DNA from: an uncultured Clostridia bacterium
GTDB taxonomy: Bacteria > Bacillota > Clostridia > UBA1381
Assembly: GCA_947585795.1 (NCBI GenBank)
Contig: CANPXG010000012.1
Location: forward strand, 1-51,806
Direction: 5' to 3'
DNA length: 51,806 bases
Positions 51,001 through 51,806 of this stretch are shown piece after piece (the first letter of the stretch is position 1; each line of letters opens with the position of its first letter). Below the pieces are notes generated by a model. It had not been told where the DNA came from. It made no database searches and saw only the letters and a program-made list of their open reading frames with translations. The translations under genes and the position numbers were made by a program.

Positions 51001-51526
51001 CCTGTATCTCGAGGAAGTAATTGTCTTTGCCAAGCACCTTTACGTATCGGTTCACGATTTCCTTCGCTCCCTCGTAGTCGCCGCGCAGAAGCGCTTTGGG
51101 CACCTCGCCGGCAATACAGGCGCTCAGGGCGATTATGCCCTCGCTGTGCTCCTTTAAAAGCTCGAAGTCGATACGTGGCTTGTAGTAAAAGCCCTCAGTG
51201 TAGCCGCTTGATATCATTTTTATGAGGTTTTTGTAGCCGGTTTGGTTTTCGGCAAGGAGTATCAGGTGGCTCGTTTTGTTGTCGATGTCATGCACCTTGT
51301 CGAAGCGCGAACGCGGTGCCATGTATGTTTCGCAGCCTATTACCGGGTGGATCCCCTGCGCGGTCGCTTCGCGGTAGAAATCGACTACGCCGTACATCGA
51401 GCCGTGGTCGGTAATGGCGCACGAGGTCATGCCAAGCTCCTTGACGCGTGCGATAAGCTTTTTTATACTCGCCTCACCGTCAAGCAAACTGTATTCCGTG
51501 TGCGTGTGTAAATGACAGAATCGCAT
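48059..51526 (-). CDS. dnaE: DNA polymerase III subunit alpha (DnaE)
   Basis: 1155 aa, the DnaE-type replicative polymerase. The N-terminal PHP domain begins MRFCHLHTHTEYSLLDG with TDHGSMYG. The polymerase palm contains the catalytic aspartates in GPGRGSAAGSIVSYCLGIT and VSMPDIDIDFAPEGR; next are FGTMKAKLAIRDVGR and MQEMRPSCFEDIIAGISLYRPG. A helix-hairpin-helix and a C-terminal OB-fold (AQMAFLTLEDVYGSVECLVFP) follow. Length and lack of an exonuclease domain show DnaE, not PolC. It starts at ATG 51526 behind AGGAGGAAG. Confidence 0.97.
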   Translation of the reverse strand: MRFCHLHTHTEYSLLDGEASIKKLIARVKELGMTSCAITDHGSMYGVVDFYREATAQGIHPVIGCETYMAPRSRFDKVHDIDNKTSHLILLAENQTGYKNLIKMISSGYTEGFYYKPRIDFELLKEHSEGIIALSACIAGEVPKALLRGDYEGAKEIVNRYVKVLGKDNYFLEIQDHGIAEEKRVIPDIIRLSRETGVGLVATNDIHYLKKEDAKYQDVLMCIQMEKKVTDPDRMKFETDEFYIKSPEEMSDLFEYIPEAVENTQKIADRCSVDFDFGTRHLPSFDVPDGKDAYEYLRELCEAGLKNRYEPVTDELKKQLDYELGVIKSMGFVDYFLIVWDFIRFAKNNGVMVGPGRGSAAGSIVSYCLGITMVDPIKYNLFFERFLNPERVSMPDIDIDFAPEGRQKVIEYVVQKYGEGQVAQIITFGTMKAKLAIRDVGRALDIPYAEVDKVAKLVPFDLKMTIQKALDISTELKELYDNEPRIQELLDTSMALEGLPRHASTHAAGVVITSEPMVNYVPLQLNTENFITTQFTKDTVESLGLLKMDFLGLRNLTVIENAVKIIQKNRGVKIDIDHLDFERKEVYDLIASGNTDGVFQLESAGMQSFMQEMRPSCFEDIIAGISLYRPGPMEQIPRYLSNKAHPESIQYKHPLLEGILDNTYGCIIYQEQVLEIVRALAGYSLGKADLMRRTISKKKAEQMKIERRNFIYGSDDGEIPGCIKNGIDEKTAAAIFDEISDFANYGFNKSHAAAYAVVAYQTAYLKTFYPVEYMASLISSIDDLDKINHYIANCKEMGIDRLPPDVNKSEDTFTVENGSIRFGLSAVKNVGRAAIINLVNERKSGGEFKTFSDFIERMTGLDLNKRALEGLISCGAFDSMGIKRAQLMTVYEKALEGAAREARENVAGQMSLFDSDDMKTEMEFPNIPEYDKKMMLKMEKQSTGMYFSGHPMEEYADKIKKLTRYNISDVLTSVRRDDEGNYHAVEGGIQDGDMIVICAAIASRKNKTTRANAQMAFLTLEDVYGSVECLVFPKVLAEYSPILTEDNLIAVTARLSIREDEEPKLLMQSALPIEEALASREEPKRLYIQLDTRSEENLGKVEESLAPYRGDMEVRLFFRDTKQITRAPRRLYFNGTSGAVEDLKSIFGADNVRIK

Positions 51527-51582
51527 CTTCTTCCTCCTTTTTTAGTAGAAATCATATATAAACGAGCGCCGCCAGGTCCCCC

Positions 51583-51806
51583 CTATTCCCGTAGGGGCTG
51601 GCGCCCTCGACAGCCCGTTTCTCGTAGGGGCTGCCTTTGTTACGGCGTTTGTTGCTTCGCCCGCAAGGCTCCCCTATTAGGTGAATGACGCTTTAGCGTC
51701 ATAGGCATAGAGCTTTGCTCGTATGCCGTAGCAAAAGGAGCTGTCGCGCTTGCGCGACTGAGGGGTTTAAACGGGGGTGTCCACGAGGGGGCATAGCCCC
51801 CTCCGG
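51583..51806. repeat. GC-rich inverted-repeat patchwork, right end of window
   Basis: Contains CGTAGGGGCTG twice (51590-51600, 51623-51633) and several tight hairpins: ATGACGCTTTAGCGTCAT, GTCGCGCTTGCGCGAC, GGGGGCATAGCCCCC. Between them are GGCTCCCCT and a matching AGGAGCTGTCGCG...ACTGAGGGG segment. No credible coding sequence is seen. Similar mosaics of small inverted repeats occur between genes in many Clostridia genomes. The element runs off the right edge. Confidence 0.65.

Overview
The window reads as one contig of a low-to-mid GC, anaerobic Firmicute of class Clostridia. The evidence is a T-box leader, strong AGGAGG ribosome sites, RF2 with the programmed TGA frameshift, the secA-prfB pair, YidC/Jag/RnpA/L34, CdaA-CdaR, class III FBPase, the [FeFe]-hydrogenase maturase HydF and the trp attenuation protein TRAP. 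I saw no rRNA, tRNA, CRISPR array, integrase or transposase gene. Most housekeeping genes run on the minus strand, which suggests a single replichore with leftward replication.

Layout. 1-0.6 kb: the start of a T-box leader (minus strand, gene beyond the left edge, probably Phe-specific), then a compact type I toxin-antitoxin locus. That locus has a 30-aa membrane peptide, a convergent antisense RNA, two consensus promoters, a shared terminator and a 13-nt repeat. 0.6-3.4 kb: accessory genes (membrane zinc-ribbon protein, XRE repressor with twin operators, RelE-type toxin-antitoxin pair in toxin-first order, exported protein of unknown role). 3.5-5.4 kb: hpt, an AEC-family permease and a CmpB-like membrane protein. 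5.5-6.9 kb: a 5'-truncated MutS-like ATPase that breaks off at a 26-bp perfect palindrome. 7-14.5 kb: minus-strand genome-maintenance and stringent-response cluster recJ-rel-yaaA-recF-remB-gyrB. 14.6-18.7 kb: a small Q/N-rich ORF, then prfB and secA. 18.9-22.6 kb: GH3 glucosidase, NdpA-like nucleoid protein and a short DtxR-type regulator. 22.7-31.8 kb: an eight-gene exopolysaccharide/capsule operon from one promoter (two GT4 glycosyltransferases, hexapeptide acyltransferase, Wzy, a Wzz-like pair one of which carries a degenerate GGDEF domain, a calcineurin-like phosphoesterase and an initiating sugar-phosphate transferase), with a divergent OafA-like acyltransferase. 33-40.8 kb: fbp, the rpmH-rnpA-yidD-yidC-jag operon, Hsp33 and cdaA-cdaR. 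41-44.6 kb: cell-surface protein, hydF, D-2-hydroxyacid dehydrogenase and thioesterase. 44.7-51.5 kb: glycolytic pyk and pfkA with mtrB (TRAP) and dnaE. 51.58 kb to the end: a GC-rich patchwork of inverted repeats.

Cross-cutting observations. A 12-nt word, GGGGACACTAAA, occurs at least eight times, both as perfect intergenic palindromes (after gyrB, after hydF) and inside two otherwise unrelated genes, where it encodes Gly-Asp-Thr-Lys-like insertions. The NdpA-like and DtxR-like genes carry near-identical promoters with a shared GCGCGAATT spacer element. The polysaccharide locus couples chain-length control to a probable nucleotide-sensing domain. The most system-like novelty candidates are the type I toxin-antitoxin locus at 311-593 and the Wzz-GGDEF fusion at 24268-26199.
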